Origin: Bin75 sp965223955
GTDB lineage: Bacteria; Nitrospirota; Nitrospiria; Nitrospirales; UBA8639
Reading direction: 5' to 3'
Length of the DNA: 64,000 nt
NCBI GenBank assembly: GCA_965223955.1
Contig: OZ245029.1
Coordinates: 558,001-622,000, forward strand
Positions 52,057-61,247 of the stretch are shown here, piece by piece. Numbering within the stretch: the stretch's first letter is position 1; each line of letters begins with the position of its first letter. Under the pieces are notes generated by a model. It was not told the origin of the DNA and searched no databases. It saw nothing but the letters and a program-made list of their open reading frames with translations. The translations under genes were made by a program, and so were the position numbers.

Positions 52057-52177
52057 TTCCGACCGTCTTTTTCACCTATTTTCAATGGTCTGTCAACCCG
52101 GGACGCCACGAACGACGTTTGCCGAATAAAATTGATAGAATGAATACTGGATGATCTGAGAGAGGAAGGAATCGAAC

Positions 52178-53092
52178 ATGACGTCGTCACCTCAGGCTGG
52201 GATTTTTACCGAAGGCAATACGCATTTTTATTACCTGGAATACCAGCTTCAGCCTGATGCCCCGACGCAGGATATCCGACGCGCTGTCCAGTCGGCATTG
52301 GCTGTCAAAGGAGGGGAACCATCCGAGACGGTCGTCGCATTCGGCAAGGACGCTTGGGACCGGTTGAACCCCGCGTGGTGCCCCGAGGGGCTGCGAGCCT
52401 TTGCGGCTCTTTCAGGAGTGGATGGCTATTCCGTTCCTTCAACGCAACGGGATCTCCTGTTTTGGATCCAGAGCAATCGCCGTGACGTGAATATGCAGAT
52501 TGTGCTGGCCATCCATTCGTTCATGCGAACGGTGGGAGCCCTCAGACTCGAATTGGCCGGGTTTCAATACCTGGATTCCCGAGACCTGATCGGATTCATT
52601 GACGGGACCGCGAACCCCAAAGAGGACAAGGCTCGTGAGGCGGCGCTGATCCCCGAAGGGCAGACGGGTGAAGGAGGGAGTTTTGTGTTGTCCCAGCAGT
52701 GGGTGCACAATCTCCCCACCTTCAATACCCTTTCCCGGTCCGAACAGGAGCAGGTCGTGGGCCGGACCAAGCCTGACAGCATTGAACTGGAAGGCGAGGC
52801 CATGCCGCCGACTTCACACGTGAGCCGGACCGATTACAAAGAAAACGGGAAGGCCTTGAAGATTGTCCGGCGGAGTGCGCCCTACGGAACGGTCGAAGAG
52901 CATGGCTTGTATTTCCTCGCCTTCGCCTGTGAGCTTTACCGGTTTCAGGTCCTGCTGGAGCGTATGTTCGGCGCGTCGGGCGACGGCGTTTCCGACCAGC
53001 TTATCCGCTATTCCAAACCGGTCACGAGTTCATACTGGTTTGCTCCATCACGGGAGAATTTGGAGAAGATCCTGCACCAAGAAGGGGGCTAA
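52178..53092 (+). CDS. Dye-decolourising (Dyp-type) peroxidase
   Basis: 304 residues with the GFIDGTANP motif (GxxDG, ~146-154), proximal His in SHVSRTD and distal Arg in VRRSAPYGT. No signal peptide, so cytoplasmic B-type or encapsulin cargo class. It uses H2O2 on heme. No encapsulin gene is nearby. Confidence 0.92.
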   Translation: MTSSPQAGIFTEGNTHFYYLEYQLQPDAPTQDIRRAVQSALAVKGGEPSETVVAFGKDAWDRLNPAWCPEGLRAFAALSGVDGYSVPSTQRDLLFWIQSNRRDVNMQIVLAIHSFMRTVGALRLELAGFQYLDSRDLIGFIDGTANPKEDKAREAALIPEGQTGEGGSFVLSQQWVHNLPTFNTLSRSEQEQVVGRTKPDSIELEGEAMPPTSHVSRTDYKENGKALKIVRRSAPYGTVEEHGLYFLAFACELYRFQVLLERMFGASGDGVSDQLIRYSKPVTSSYWFAPSRENLEKILHQEGG

Positions 53093-53129
53093 GGCTCCGG
53101 AAGACAGTGCCCGGACAAAGCCGCATGAG

Positions 53130-53180
53130 ATGCGGCCGCTACTCTACCTCCCCTCACCCCTCCTTACAAAGGAGGGGAAC
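53130..53180 (+). repeat. Family D palindrome with flanking module
   Basis: CTCTACCTCCCCTCACCCCT followed by CCTTACAAAGGAGGGGAAC; preceded by a GCCGCATGAGATGCGGC palindrome. The stretch on to 53304 also holds a partial GAATTACTGAACA repeat and no gene. Confidence 0.6.
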
Positions 53181-53304
53181 TGAGGCACAGAAGGAGGCGG
53201 TGGAAATTGTCAACGAATTACTGAACACATACAGGAATGACAGCTTCGGGGTATCGTCGGCTATCTTCTTCTCAAGATTTGGAGAAGCTGCTGCGTGGAG
53301 TGGG

Positions 53305-53745
53305 TTAATAGGTCTCCGGGGTGGGAAGATCCACTTCCGGCTTGCTGGCTTCCGGGAGAATTTTTTCCAGGCGTTGTTGAAACTCGCGAATGCGATCCTG
53401 CTCTGTGGAACTGAAACAGACTTTTTCTTCTTTGTGCAGATCCACCAACTGCTCTATCGCCTGAAGCAGGGTCGGCACGGCATCGAAGATCCGCCCGGCT
53501 TCAAAGGCCTCGACCGAATCCATGAAAAAACGGTAGAGGACCCGAAACGGCAGCCCGGCTTGATCTCGAAACCGGTAGACGACCATTTCATATGTGTCGA
53601 GGGCTTCTTCGGTGGGGCGGATCCCTCCGGGAATCGCCATGAACGACGTTGCCGGCACTTTCGCGGCCAACGCGGCCACCGCCGCGATCAATTCTCCAAA
53701 GGTATCCAGCACTTGTGCGGTGTCCATTTCTTTTTTTGCGGTCAT
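53305..53745 (-). CDS. Conserved hypothetical protein downstream of RluD
   Basis: 146 residues, mostly helical and acidic, no membrane segment. Overlaps the stop of the RluD gene by 4 bases (ATGA type), so coupled to it. Features: VLDTFGELIAAVAALAAK and DAVPTLLQAIEQLVDLHKEE helices. No family recognised. Coupling to RluD suggests co-translation but says little about function. Confidence 0.7.
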   Translation of the reverse strand: MTAKKEMDTAQVLDTFGELIAAVAALAAKVPATSFMAIPGGIRPTEEALDTYEMVVYRFRDQAGLPFRVLYRFFMDSVEAFEAGRIFDAVPTLLQAIEQLVDLHKEEKVCFSSTEQDRIREFQQRLEKILPEASKPEVDLPTPETY

Positions 53746-54737
53746 CGCCCTTGTTCCTCTCCCAAGTCCGTTGTGCCGCGCGCGCTCCTGCCTCGTAATT
53801 GGCTCACGATCTCTGCCATATCAGCCGGCAGGGGGGCGACAAAATTCATGGCCTGTTGCGAGATCGGGTGGAGAAATCCCAGCACTTTCGCGTGAAGCAT
53901 GACGCGAGGAATGGCGACGTCGCGGACCGCATCCACCTTCTTTCCTCCATACGTCGGATCTCCCAGGATCGGACACCCGATCGCCGATAAATGCACGCGC
54001 AGTTGATGGGTCCGGCCGGTTTGCGGAAAGAGCTCCACGTGGGCCGCCAGTTTTTCAAACCGTTCCGTCACGCGGTATTTCGTTGCCGACGCCTTGGGAC
54101 GGGCCGTCCGCGTGGAAAATTTTTTCCGGTCTTTGGTATCTCGCCCGATGGCCAAGTCAATCACCCCTTGGGCTTTTTTCGGGACCCCCCAGATCAACGC
54201 TTCATAGACCCTGTTAATGGTATGGCGCTTAAACTGGTTGACCAGGTACGCATGCGCCTGATCCTGTTTGGCCACGACCATGACGCCCGTGGTGTTTTTG
54301 TCCAACCGGTGCACCATCCCCGGCCGTTCCTTTCCTCCAATGGTGGAGAACGACCCCGTCTCGGTTTTGAAGTGGTGCAACAAGGCATTGACCAGGGTGC
54401 CCGACCAATTGCCTGGGGCCGGATGGACCACCAGTCCGGCTTGTTTATTCAAGACCAACAGTGCGTCATCTTCATAGAGAATTTCAAGGGGAATAGGCTC
54501 GGGCTCCATCATGAGAGGCTCGGCCCTGGGGACCCTGAGCACGATGACGTCGCCGGGTTTGATTTTGTGACTGGGCTTGGTGACCTGACCGTCGACGGTG
54601 ATATGGCCGTCGAGGATCAATCGCTGGAGAGTCGTTCGAGAGAAATCGGGGTCGCGGTTGGCTAAAAAATGGTCCAGGCGTTTGGGGCTTTCGCCAGGGG
54701 AAACGACAATCTCGGTCCGCGTTTCAACGTGCGGCAT
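53742..54737 (-). CDS. rluD: Ribosomal large-subunit pseudouridine synthase RluD family
   Basis: 331 residues: N-terminal S4 domain (KRLDHFLANRDPDFSRTTLQ RLI), then the RluA/RluD catalytic core with VHRLDKNTTGVMVV, whose Asp attacks uridine. EIVSQLRGRS tail. It forms pseudouridines in 23S rRNA helix 69 in known RluD. It lies 22 bases downstream of atpC, in the same direction. Confidence 0.93.
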   Translation of the reverse strand: MPHVETRTEIVVSPGESPKRLDHFLANRDPDFSRTTLQRLILDGHITVDGQVTKPSHKIKPGDVIVLRVPRAEPLMMEPEPIPLEILYEDDALLVLNKQAGLVVHPAPGNWSGTLVNALLHHFKTETGSFSTIGGKERPGMVHRLDKNTTGVMVVAKQDQAHAYLVNQFKRHTINRVYEALIWGVPKKAQGVIDLAIGRDTKDRKKFSTRTARPKASATKYRVTERFEKLAAHVELFPQTGRTHQLRVHLSAIGCPILGDPTYGGKKVDAVRDVAIPRVMLHAKVLGFLHPISQQAMNFVAPLPADMAEIVSQLRGRSARGTTDLGEEQGR

Positions 54738-54759
54738 GGACGCATACGGGAAGGGTGGG

Positions 54760-55206
54760 TTACGCGTGCACTTGCTTCTGGAGCCGTTCGGCCACTTTTT
54801 GTCGAAGTCGCGCTTTTTCCAAACTTACCCTGGCCTCTTCGACTTCCGACGGGAGCCCGCCGCGCTCAAGACGTTCTTCAGCCTGGGCCACGGAGGCCTG
54901 GGCTCGTTCGACGTCGATATCTTCCGCCTTCTCGGCGATCTCTGCAAGGATGGTGACCTTGTGGGGCGTCACGTCGGCGAATCCCCACAACACCGACATG
55001 TAATGCTCGGCTTCTCCAATACGATAGTGCAGTTCGCCGATCCGAAGGGTCGTCAGAAAATGACAATGGCCGGGCAACACCCCAAAGTCGCCTTCCGTTC
55101 CGGGCGCGGAGATCTGGTCCACGTATTCACTCACCAGGAGTTTATCCGGTGTCACCACTTCCAACAGGAGTTTTCCCGAGGGGACGGGTTTGCCTGTATC
55201 CGCCAT
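54760..55206 (-). CDS. atpC: F1Fo ATP synthase subunit epsilon
   Basis: 148 residues with the beta-sandwich pattern (LEVVTPDKLLVSEYVDQISA, GTEGDFGVLPGHCHFLTTL) and a C-terminal two-helix part (ERAQASVAQAEERLERG). Overlaps the atpD stop by one base. It couples rotation to the central stalk. Confidence 0.95.
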   Translation of the reverse strand: MADTGKPVPSGKLLLEVVTPDKLLVSEYVDQISAPGTEGDFGVLPGHCHFLTTLRIGELHYRIGEAEHYMSVLWGFADVTPHKVTILAEIAEKAEDIDVERAQASVAQAEERLERGGLPSEVEEARVSLEKARLRQKVAERLQKQVHA

Positions 55207-56654
55207 TATCGTTTGTATCCCAGTTTCTCCGCCTTTTCGATGGCTTCTTCGATCGCTCCGACCATGTAAAACGCCTGTTCCGGCAAATCGTCATGCTTGC
55301 CGTCGACGATTTCCTTGAAGCTCCGGACGGTATCTTTGAGTTTCACGTATTTCCCCGGCGTGCCCGTGAAGGCTTCGGCCACGTGGAACGGCTGAGACAG
55401 GAAGCGTTGCAGCTTTCGCGCGCGCGTGACGGTCTGTTTGTCTTCTTCGGACAACTCATCCATACCGAGAATGGCAATGATATCCTGCAAGTCTTTGTAC
55501 CGCTGCAAGGTCACTTGGACCTGTTGCACGACGTTATAGTGCTCTTCCCCGAGCACGTGGGGATCGAGAATCCTCGACGTGGAATCGAGCGGGTCCACCG
55601 CCGGGTAAATGCCCAGCTCCGCCAATTGCCGGGACAACACGGTCGTGGCATCCAGGTGGGCGAACGTGGTGGCGGGCGCAGGGTCCGTGAGATCGTCGGC
55701 CGGCACGTAAATCGCCTGGACCGAGGTGATCGACCCTTTCTTGGTCGACGTAATCCGCTCTTGCAGGGTCCCCATCTCCGTCCCCAGGGTCGGCTGATAC
55801 CCCACGGCCGACGGCATGCGGCCCAACAAGGCCGACACTTCCGAGCCGGCTTGCGTGAACCGGAAAATGTTGTCGATAAACAGGAGCACGTCCTGGTTTT
55901 CTTCATCCCGAAAATATTCGGCAATGGTCAACCCGGTGAGCCCGACCCGGAGCCTCGCGCCAGGCGGTTCATTCATTTGTCCATACACCAGCGCCGCTTT
56001 CGACTTGGTGTAGTCGGTGGGATCGATGACTTTGGAATCCTGCATTTCATGCCACAGGTCATTCCCTTCACGCGTTCTCTCGCCGACCCCCGCAAACACG
56101 GAAAATCCACCATGATGCAGGGCGATGTTGTTGATCAGTTCCATGATAATCACGGTTTTGCCCACACCGGCGCCACCGAACAGGCCCACTTTGCCGCCTT
56201 TGGCATAGGGTTCCAACAGGTCAACCACTTTAATGCCGGTCTCCAACACTTCGGTCCTGGTTTCCTGCTCTTCGAGGGCTGGGGCTGACCGATGAATGGA
56301 ATACGTTTTCTTGGCGGAAATCGGACCGAACCCATCGACAGGCTCGCCCAACACGTTGATGACCCGACCAAGCGTCTCACGGCCGACTGGAACCGAGATG
56401 GGCCCACCCGAATCACGGACTTCCAGCCCGCGCACGAATCCGTCCGTGGAGGACATCGCAACGGCACGCACCCGGTTTTCTCCCAAATGCTGGGCGACTT
56501 CCATGGTCAATTCCGCGGCACTCTGTCCGGTCTGGCTGTCGGCGTCACGCGTAATCTTGAGCGCGTTATAAATGTTGGGCAGATGCCCCGGGGGAAACTC
56601 CACGTCGACCACGGGCCCGATGACCTGAATGACTTTTCCTGTTTCGGTACTCAC
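55206..56654 (-). CDS. atpD: F1Fo ATP synthase subunit beta
   Basis: 482 residues from a GTG at 56654 (VSTETGKVIQVIGPVVDVEF), chosen because AAAGGGAG stands upstream; TTG at 56675 is longer. P-loop GGAGVGKT (~157), catalytic VFAGVGERTREGNDLWHEM, DELSEEDK. It forms the catalytic F1 sites with alpha. Confidence 0.96.
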   Translation of the reverse strand: MSTETGKVIQVIGPVVDVEFPPGHLPNIYNALKITRDADSQTGQSAAELTMEVAQHLGENRVRAVAMSSTDGFVRGLEVRDSGGPISVPVGRETLGRVINVLGEPVDGFGPISAKKTYSIHRSAPALEEQETRTEVLETGIKVVDLLEPYAKGGKVGLFGGAGVGKTVIIMELINNIALHHGGFSVFAGVGERTREGNDLWHEMQDSKVIDPTDYTKSKAALVYGQMNEPPGARLRVGLTGLTIAEYFRDEENQDVLLFIDNIFRFTQAGSEVSALLGRMPSAVGYQPTLGTEMGTLQERITSTKKGSITSVQAIYVPADDLTDPAPATTFAHLDATTVLSRQLAELGIYPAVDPLDSTSRILDPHVLGEEHYNVVQQVQVTLQRYKDLQDIIAILGMDELSEEDKQTVTRARKLQRFLSQPFHVAEAFTGTPGKYVKLKDTVRSFKEIVDGKHDDLPEQAFYMVGAIEEAIEKAEKLGYKR

Positions 56655-56827
56655 CTGATGACTCCCTTTCTCCAAGCTGTTGAAAAGCCCTGCCCTGAGG
56701 GAAACCTCTCGTTATTGAGAGAGAGATTCTTCTCTTCGCTCAGAATGACCGCTTGTTATCCTGAACGAGTCAATGGATCTCGCTGTTGTTCGGCTCTCTT
56801 CCCCCTCATGGCGTTCCTGCGTCGCGG
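56655..56827. other. Gap between atpG and atpD with a family C repeat
   Basis: A 173-bp interval that is usually short in atp operons. It contains a family C REP (GAGAGATTCTTCTCTTCGCT CAGAATGAC, about 56720-56750) and no gene. Repeats have entered the operon here. Confidence 0.5.
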
Positions 56828-57724
56828 TCACTTCAACGCCTCCGCTCCACCGACGATGTCCATCAACTCTTTTGTAATCGCGGCCTGCCGGGTTTTATTG
56901 TAAAACAACGTGACTTTCTGAATCAGTTCTCCCGCGTTCCTGGTCGCCCCATCCATCGCGGTCATCCGCGCGGCTTGTTCAGCCGCCGCCGATTCCAATA
57001 ACACGCGAAATGCCTGCACTTGAAAATGTTTCGGCAGCAGGGTGTCGAGCAACTCGTGCTCGTCCGGCTCGAACAAATAGGCGCCCACGGCCCTGGCAGT
57101 TCCTTCGCTCCGCTCAGGACTAGCCCGGGAAGCGTCTTCATCCAATGATTCGATCGGCAACAGTTTCTCGACCACCACGCGTTGCTGCATCACGGATTTG
57201 AATTCGTTGTAGACCACGTACAGTTGATCAAACGTGCCGTCGTTGTAGTGTTGAATGATATCCTGCCCCATATCCAGGGCGTGCTCGAAACTCAAGCGAT
57301 CGAAGATGCCCGGCCATTCCTGCCGGATCGTCCACGTGCGCCTTCGGAAAAAATCACAGCCTTTTCTCCCGGCCACGGACACGCTCACCTGTTCGCCCTG
57401 CTCCGCATGTTCCTTGAGGAACTCCGAGGCCTGCCGGAGAATATTGGTGTTAAAGGCCCCGCACAGCCCCCGGTCACTCGTGATCACGAGCAATTCGGTT
57501 TTGTGTCCCTCGCGTTTGTGCAACAGAGGATGCGAGATCCGGCTCGTCCGTTCCGCAAGATGACCCACGACGTCCCGAAGCTCATGCGCGTACGGGCGGG
57601 ACGAGAGAATGCGGTCCTGGGCCCGCTTGAGCTTGGCCGCCGCGACCATTTTCATGGCTTTGGTGATTTTCTGGGTATTTTTTACGGAAGCGATCTTCCG
57701 TCTCAGGCTTTGTAAACTTGGCAT
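56828..57724 (-). CDS. atpG: F1Fo ATP synthase subunit gamma, with a repeat-derived insert
   Basis: 298 residues: N-terminal helix with LRRKIASVKNTQKITKAMKM, GLCGAFNTNI, and C-terminal EQAARMTAMDGATRNAGELI. Near residue 200 it reads DEDASRASPERSEGTARAVG; SPERSEG is the translation of a REP repeat (CCTTCGCTCCGCTCAGGAC on the plus strand, 57101-57119). The insertion kept the frame and lies in the variable loop before YLFEPDE. Gamma is the rotor shaft. Confidence 0.95.
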   Translation of the reverse strand: MPSLQSLRRKIASVKNTQKITKAMKMVAAAKLKRAQDRILSSRPYAHELRDVVGHLAERTSRISHPLLHKREGHKTELLVITSDRGLCGAFNTNILRQASEFLKEHAEQGEQVSVSVAGRKGCDFFRRRTWTIRQEWPGIFDRLSFEHALDMGQDIIQHYNDGTFDQLYVVYNEFKSVMQQRVVVEKLLPIESLDEDASRASPERSEGTARAVGAYLFEPDEHELLDTLLPKHFQVQAFRVLLESAAAEQAARMTAMDGATRNAGELIQKVTLFYNKTRQAAITKELMDIVGGAEALK

Positions 57725-57747
57725 AGAGAATTATCGCGATGATTCGA

Positions 57748-59256
57748 TCAGAATTGTTTCGTCTTTTTATAGTCGGCAATGACCTGCTTCAGTTGCCCGC
57801 CGAATTCGTCGTCGATCTTCTTTTTGGCGACGATGTCTTCCCGCAGTTTCGGATGCCGTTCTTTGACGTACGCCAACAGGCCTTCTTCAAATTCACGCAC
57901 CTTATTCACGGGCACGTCATCGACAAACCCATGGACCCCGGCAAAAATCGACAACACCTGATCCGCCACCGACATGGGTTTGTACTGTTCCTGTTTGAGC
58001 ATTTCGACCATGCGCGCGCCTCGAGCCAACTGGGCCTGCGTGGCTTTATCCAATTCACTACCGAATTGCGCAAACGCGGCCATTTCCCGATATTGGGCCA
58101 AATCGAGTCGAAGGGTCCCGGCCACCTGTTTCATGGTTTTGATTTGGGCCGCCCCACCCACGCGGGACACCGACAACCCCACGTTGATGGCCGGACGAAT
58201 TCCCGAATAAAACAAGTCACCGGCCAAATAAATTTGCCCGTCGGTAATGGAAATCACGTTGGTGGGAATATAAGCCGATACGTCGCCGGCTTGTGTTTCG
58301 ATAATGGGCAGGGCGGTCAGACTCCCCGATCCCTTCTCTTTACTCAATTTGGCGGCACGCTCCAACAACCGGGAATGCACGAAGAACACATCACCCGGAA
58401 ACGCCTCTCGACCCGGCGGCCGGCGGAGCAACAAGGATAATTGTCGATAGGCCACGGCGTGTTTGGACAGATCGTCATAGATAATGAGGGCATGTTTCCC
58501 GTTGTCACGGAAATATTCACCCATCGACACCCCGGCATAGGGGGCAAAGAACTGGAGCGGCGCCGCGTCACTGGCCGTGGCCGACACGACGGTGGTGAAG
58601 GCCATGGCACCATGGTCTTCGAGCGTCTTCACCACACGGGCCACCGTTGACCGCTTCTGGCCGATTGCGACGTAGATGCAAAAGACGTCGAGCCCCTTTT
58701 GGTTGATGATGGTATCCACGGCAATCGCCGTCTTGCCGGTTTGTCGATCGCCGATGATCAACTCCCGTTGCCCGCGGCCAATGGGAATCATGGCGTCGAT
58801 CGCTTTCAAGCCGGTTTGCAACGGCTCATTGACGGATTGACGTTCCACCACGCCGGGGGCACGGACTTCAATCAACCGGGTCTCTGTCGTTTGAATCGGG
58901 CCTTTCCCGTCGATGGGTTGCCCCATCGCATCGACCACCCGTCCGACGAGCGCCTCGCCCACGGGCACTTCGGCAATCCGGCCCGTTCGTTTGACCGAGT
59001 CGCCTTCTTTAATGCCGGTGTCCGATCCCATCAGCACGGCCCCGACGCTGTCTTCTTCAAGATTCAGCGCCACCCCGAACACGTCCCCGGGAAACTCCAA
59101 CAATTCCCCGGCCATGGCGCCTTCGAGTCCATAGACTTTGGCAATGCCGTCACCCACCTGAATGACGTAGCCGGTCTCCGTCACATCGACACGCTGATCG
59201 AAGCCCTTGATTTTATCCTGAATAATCGAACTGATTTCTTCCGCCTTGATCTGCAT
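57748..59256 (-). CDS. atpA: F1Fo ATP synthase subunit alpha
   Basis: 502 residues: VYGLEGAMAGELLEFPGDVF, P-loop GDRQTGKTAIAVDTI (~170) and the signature PAINVGLSVSRVGGAAQ (~370). Non-catalytic nucleotide-binding F1 subunit. It lies 3 bases after atpH. Confidence 0.96.
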   Translation of the reverse strand: MQIKAEEISSIIQDKIKGFDQRVDVTETGYVIQVGDGIAKVYGLEGAMAGELLEFPGDVFGVALNLEEDSVGAVLMGSDTGIKEGDSVKRTGRIAEVPVGEALVGRVVDAMGQPIDGKGPIQTTETRLIEVRAPGVVERQSVNEPLQTGLKAIDAMIPIGRGQRELIIGDRQTGKTAIAVDTIINQKGLDVFCIYVAIGQKRSTVARVVKTLEDHGAMAFTTVVSATASDAAPLQFFAPYAGVSMGEYFRDNGKHALIIYDDLSKHAVAYRQLSLLLRRPPGREAFPGDVFFVHSRLLERAAKLSKEKGSGSLTALPIIETQAGDVSAYIPTNVISITDGQIYLAGDLFYSGIRPAINVGLSVSRVGGAAQIKTMKQVAGTLRLDLAQYREMAAFAQFGSELDKATQAQLARGARMVEMLKQEQYKPMSVADQVLSIFAGVHGFVDDVPVNKVREFEEGLLAYVKERHPKLREDIVAKKKIDDEFGGQLKQVIADYKKTKQF

Positions 59257-59259
59257 GCC

Positions 59260-59799
59260 TTACCCCTTTACCAATTGAGCCCGCATCTTGTGGAGTCGGC
59301 CCCTGACCGTACTGTCATAGACTTTACTCCCGATTTTTATTTGGACGCCTGACAGTAAGGAAGGGTCGAATTGAAAGTCCACCTCCACATCCCTCTTCGC
59401 CGTGGCGCCTAACTGCGCGAGAATATCCTGTTTCATGTTGTCGTCAACCGGTTGAGCCGAGACGACGACGATCTGTTGCTTGCCGCTTTGCCGGATCATT
59501 AATCCCCTGAAGGCCTCGGCAATTTCCGGCAAGAACCCTATCCGATTTTTTTTCAACAATTGCTCGCAGAATCGTCCCATCAGCGGCGGGCAGCCCGTCC
59601 GCTCACACAACGTGGTGAGGACTTGGAGCTTTTCGTCCAGGGTAAACACCGGCGAGGCCAGGACGTGCTTAAACGCAGCAGAGTCCCTCAACGCCTGAGA
59701 CAGGGCCTGCAACCCGTCCTGAGCAGCCGCCAGGTCCTCATGGCGTAACAGGCGATAAAACGCCTGGGCATATCGCCGTGCTATGGCATTTTTCATCAT
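59260..59799 (-). CDS. atpH: F1Fo ATP synthase subunit delta
   Basis: 179 residues: ARRYAQAFYRLL start, and C-terminal VDFQFDPSLLSGVQIKIGSK VYDSTVRGRL, the delta/OSCP signature. It is the first gene of this run; the b, c and a subunit genes that usually precede it are not present, and an IS lies 98 bases upstream. Confidence 0.94.
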   Translation of the reverse strand: MMKNAIARRYAQAFYRLLRHEDLAAAQDGLQALSQALRDSAAFKHVLASPVFTLDEKLQVLTTLCERTGCPPLMGRFCEQLLKKNRIGFLPEIAEAFRGLMIRQSGKQQIVVVSAQPVDDNMKQDILAQLGATAKRDVEVDFQFDPSLLSGVQIKIGSKVYDSTVRGRLHKMRAQLVKG

Positions 59800-59888
59800 G
59801 AATCAGTTGTGAAGAAAAAGACAAAATCCCGGTGCTTGCGCTGGTCGCGCAAAAAACCGACGAACGGTATCATGTGAGAATCCGGGTG

Positions 59889-60935
59889 TCAACCGACTGT
59901 ATGGGTCCACCACATTTGGCACTCGGGTTGATGGTGAAGGAGGAATTGTACCGGAGATTGGCGGCCAAGGCTATGGTGGGGTAAGACGGTGTTATACGCG
60001 ATCAACCAGTCGGCCAATTGTTGGTTGAACAGGGCCACGTCGTCGAACAGCAAGTCCTCATGATAGTCCACGAACTGTTCCTGAATGGTCCGGTTGAACC
60101 GTTCTACATGGGCATTCATTTTCGGGGAACGGGGATAGGTCCACCAGTGCGTGATGCCGCGCGCCTCCAACCGCTGCTGGAAGTGGCCCAGGAATTCCGA
60201 GCCGTTGTCGGAGAGCACGACCCGCGGGGGGCGTGGCAGCACCTGGCACAAGGCCTCCAGCGCGCGGGTCGCCTGGCGGCTGGACGCGGGGGGCGTGGCC
60301 ACGGCGACCGCGAAGCGCGAGTGGGGATCGAGAAAGGGGAACAAGTAGCGGCGGAGGCCCGCCTGGAGCCGGACGACGGTATCACAGGCGAACACCTCGA
60401 GGGGCGGGGCGGAGTGGCCGCGGGGTTTCCGCGCTTTGCGCGGCCGCACGACGGGTTTAGGCTGGCCCCGCGCCGTCAAGCGGACGGGGGCGTGCCGCAT
60501 CTTGTCGGGCGCACGGGCGATCAGGCGCCCAATGGTGGAGACACTGGGCAGGGCGAGGCCGTGGGCCTCACACCACGGGGCCAGCAGGACGTGGAGTTTG
60601 GCCTTCCCGAGGTTAGGGAAGGTGGTGCGCAGACGCCGGATCTCCTGGTTCAGTGCGGGCGGGCTGTGGGGCTGGCGCCGTCGGTGGGGGGCACGGGAGC
60701 GGGCGGCCAAGGCGGCGGGCTGACCGCCGGCCTGGGTCAACGTGTGTTTCCAGCGCGCGAGCGTCCGGCGGCTGACCGCATAGGCATCCTGGGTCGCCGC
60801 CGGGCCATGGGTGGCCCAGAACGTCAGAATCTTGAGTCGGTGGTGAGCTTCGTTGGGTATCATGTCCCAACGATAGCCCAGATTGGCTACTCGATAGAAC
60901 CCCCGGATCCGGTAGCCGAGATGGTGGATGTGCAT
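59889..60935 (-). CDS. IS481-type transposase (integrase core)
   Basis: 348 residues from ATG 60935 (a longer start at 60965 lies in the IR). Helix-turn-helix (DAYAVSRRTLARWKHTLTQA), then the rve core: D in FACDTVVRL, D in VLSDNGSEF, E in NAHVERFNRTIQEQF. No lesion seen. The stop (TGA at 59889-59891) lies outside the IS; the frame leaves through the left IR into target DNA. Confidence 0.88.
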   Translation of the reverse strand: MHIHHLGYRIRGFYRVANLGYRWDMIPNEAHHRLKILTFWATHGPAATQDAYAVSRRTLARWKHTLTQAGGQPAALAARSRAPHRRRQPHSPPALNQEIRRLRTTFPNLGKAKLHVLLAPWCEAHGLALPSVSTIGRLIARAPDKMRHAPVRLTARGQPKPVVRPRKARKPRGHSAPPLEVFACDTVVRLQAGLRRYLFPFLDPHSRFAVAVATPPASSRQATRALEALCQVLPRPPRVVLSDNGSEFLGHFQQRLEARGITHWWTYPRSPKMNAHVERFNRTIQEQFVDYHEDLLFDDVALFNQQLADWLIAYNTVLPHHSLGRQSPVQFLLHHQPECQMWWTHTVG

Positions 60936-60984
60936 GGTGACTCCTCCTGGGTCAAGGAGTGCCATATGTTTCTGAACCTATACA
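59898..60984 (-). mobile_element. IS481-type element with 5-bp target duplication (CCGAC)
   Basis: Imperfect 27-bp inverted repeats: left from 59898 (TGTATGGGTCCACCACATTT...) and right ending 60984 (reverse TGTATAGGTTCAGAAACATA...). CCGAC flanks both sides (59893-59897 and 60985-60989). 1087 bp with one apparently intact transposase. Confidence 0.9.
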
Positions 60985-61045
60985 CCGACGGGGGTTCAGG
61001 CCATATGAAACAACTCAGGCAGCCTGGGCGAGTAGTTCACAGCGA

Positions 61046-61201
61046 TTACGTGAAAAGAGATTTCAGAAGGGGCAATACCTCAGCAACGATAACCAGTCCA
61101 ACCATCCATTTCAAAACCAGAAGATCAGCCTCGAGTTTAGCGAAGCGTGTATCAAAATCAGCAATAGCTTTGGCAGCCTCGGTGGCTTTTTCCTCACTCA
61201 C
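61046..61201 (-). CDS. Short DUF1640-like fragment, second copy
   Basis: 51 codons from GTG 61201 (VSEEKATEAAKAIADFDTRF, then AKLEADLLVLKWMVGLVIV) with a single C-terminal hydrophobic segment. It looks like a truncated sister of the next gene, lacking a good start; an in-frame stop precedes it at the start region. Confidence 0.4.
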   Translation of the reverse strand: MSEEKATEAAKAIADFDTRFAKLEADLLVLKWMVGLVIVAEVLPLLKSLFT

Positions 61202-61247
61202 GCCAGCTTCTCTGAAGGCATCTCTTTTTATAACTTACTGACTCGCC

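Noticed and set aside
47500..52060. An integrated element at tRNA-Arg with att repeats
   Set aside because: No integrase and no second copy of the tRNA 3' end was seen on the left side; only island-like content supports it.
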